This document shows, piece by piece, positions 63,320 through 64,000 of a stretch of 64,000 nt of DNA. The DNA comes from Flavobacterium quisquiliarum. GTDB taxonomy: Bacteria > Bacteroidota > Bacteroidia > Flavobacteriales > Flavobacteriaceae. Each line of letters opens with the position of its first letter. Positions within the stretch are counted from its first letter, which is position 1. Below the pieces are notes generated by a model that saw nothing but the letters and a program-made list of their open reading frames with translations, searched no databases and was not told where the DNA came from. A program made the translations under genes and the position numbers. The stretch spans positions 1 to 64,000 of the forward strand of contig NZ_WWEM01000017.1 in NCBI RefSeq assembly GCF_019308285.1, given 5' to 3'.

Positions 63320-64000
63320 ATGAAATTAATAGTTGATAGTGGATCTACTAAAGCCGATTGGATTGCAATTGATGATAATGGAAAAGTATTATTCACAACA
63401 CAAACTTTAGGGTTAAATCCTGAAATTCTTGACGGACCGGAAATTATTTCAAGATTAAACGACCGTTTTGATATTTTACAAAACAAAAAAAATGCAACAC
63501 ATTTGTTCTTTTATGGAGCAGGATGTGGAACAGACAGAATGAAAGAATATTTGAAACAAGTCTTTCAAGAGTATTTTACTAACGCAATTGTTGACGTTCA
63601 GGAAGATACTTATGCTGCTGTTTATGCAACGACTCCAAAAGGACAAGAGGCGATTGTTTCTATTTTAGGAACAGGATCAAACTGCAGTTACTTTGATGGA
63701 AAAGTGTTGCACCAAAAAGTTCAGTCATTGGGATATATTGTTATGGATGACTGCAGCGGAAATGTTTTTGGTAAAGAATTAATTAGAAAGTACTATTTTA
63801 ATAAAATGCCTAAAGAATTGGCTGTTGAACTTGAAAAAGAGTACGACGTTGATCCAGATTTTATTAAAAACAAATTATATAAAGAACCAAATCCAAATGC
63901 TTATTTGGCAACTTATGCTAAGTTTTTAATTAAGCATAAAGACACAGAGTTCTGCAGAAAAATTATCTTTAAAGGAATGAAATCTTTTGTTAAGAATTAT
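63320..64000 (+). CDS. BadF/BadG-family kinase, N-acetylglucosamine kinase-like (partial)
   Basis: The first 227 codons of a gene that runs off the window. The ATG at 63320 begins MKLIVDSGSTKADWIAID, the phosphate-1 loop of the ASKHA fold; VSILGTGSNCSYF (phosphate-2 region) and SLGYIVMDDCSGNVFGKEL follow, as in N-acetylglucosamine kinases of the BadF/BadG/BcrA family. Substrate most likely a hexosamine from peptidoglycan or chitin turnover, but this cannot be decided from the N-terminal part. It is separated from gapA by a terminator and should have its own promoter. Confidence 0.82.
   Translation, partial: MKLIVDSGSTKADWIAIDDNGKVLFTTQTLGLNPEILDGPEIISRLNDRFDILQNKKNATHLFFYGAGCGTDRMKEYLKQVFQEYFTNAIVDVQEDTYAAVYATTPKGQEAIVSILGTGSNCSYFDGKVLHQKVQSLGYIVMDDCSGNVFGKELIRKYYFNKMPKELAVELEKEYDVDPDFIKNKLYKEPNPNAYLATYAKFLIKHKDTEFCRKIIFKGMKSFVKNY

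Overview
The window is AT-rich chromosomal DNA of a Flavobacterium-like member of the Bacteroidota. The signs are a type IX secretion sorting domain (near 11.5 kb), an UpxY/RfaH-type antiterminator beside an exopolysaccharide (EPS) locus, promoter boxes of the TAnnTTTG type, little Shine-Dalgarno sequence, a tRNA-type gene with its CCA encoded, and TamB, cytophagalysin-type and UGDH-type proteins typical of the phylum. No transposase, integrase, CRISPR array or rRNA was seen.

Layout. (1) 85-10301, minus strand: a compact three-gene natural-product cluster made of a hybrid NRPS-PKS (A-T-KS-AT-ACP), an NRPS (C-A-T-TE) and an Sfp-type phosphopantetheinyl transferase. Both adenylation domains carry a glycine-like specificity code, the AT has the malonyl-type HAFH motif, and no ketoreductase is present. 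I infer a very small Gly-C2-Gly scaffold. (2) 11216-14666, plus: three secreted or surface proteins (T9SS sorting domain, a protein with a tail-fibre-like C-terminus, a beta-helix protein). (3) 15177-16248: two small tandem XRE regulators and a convergent UpxY-like antiterminator. (4) 16856-41456, plus: a Wzx/Wzy-type EPS locus of about 24.6 kb. It makes GDP-mannose, GDP-fucose, UDP-glucuronate and UDP-xylose, and carries flippase, polymerase, eight glycosyltransferases, three hexapeptide acyltransferases, Wza, Wzc, a VanZ-like protein and the initiating WcaJ-type transferase. A 607-bp structured leader precedes it. (5) 41457-48824: a structured intergenic region, an orphan protein, a tRNA-like gene with an abnormal anticodon arm, an MFS transporter, an outer-membrane phospholipase A, small regulator-like genes, a desaturase, an inverted 7-bp repeat array, a lipoprotein and a VanX-type dipeptidase. 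(6) 48825-56056, mostly minus: housekeeping and secreted proteins (methyltransferases, AI-2E-type transporter, M43 protease lipoprotein, DUF4159, RsmE, TsaD) with a REP-like palindrome at 54.2 kb. (7) 56197-64000, plus: TamB, PfkA, GAPDH and the start of a BadF/NagK-type kinase cut by the window end.

How the parts work together. The EPS locus is complete enough to build, flip, polymerise and export a fucose/xylose/glucuronate-type polymer. WcaJ starts the lipid-linked repeat, the GTs and acyltransferases extend and decorate it, Wzx and Wzy move and join units, and Wzc and Wza control export. The UpxY-like protein is the likely antiterminator for this long operon. The NRPS-PKS cluster has its own activating PPTase and its own thioesterase, so its core assembly line looks self-contained. 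All functions are inferred from motifs read in the sequence; no database search was run.
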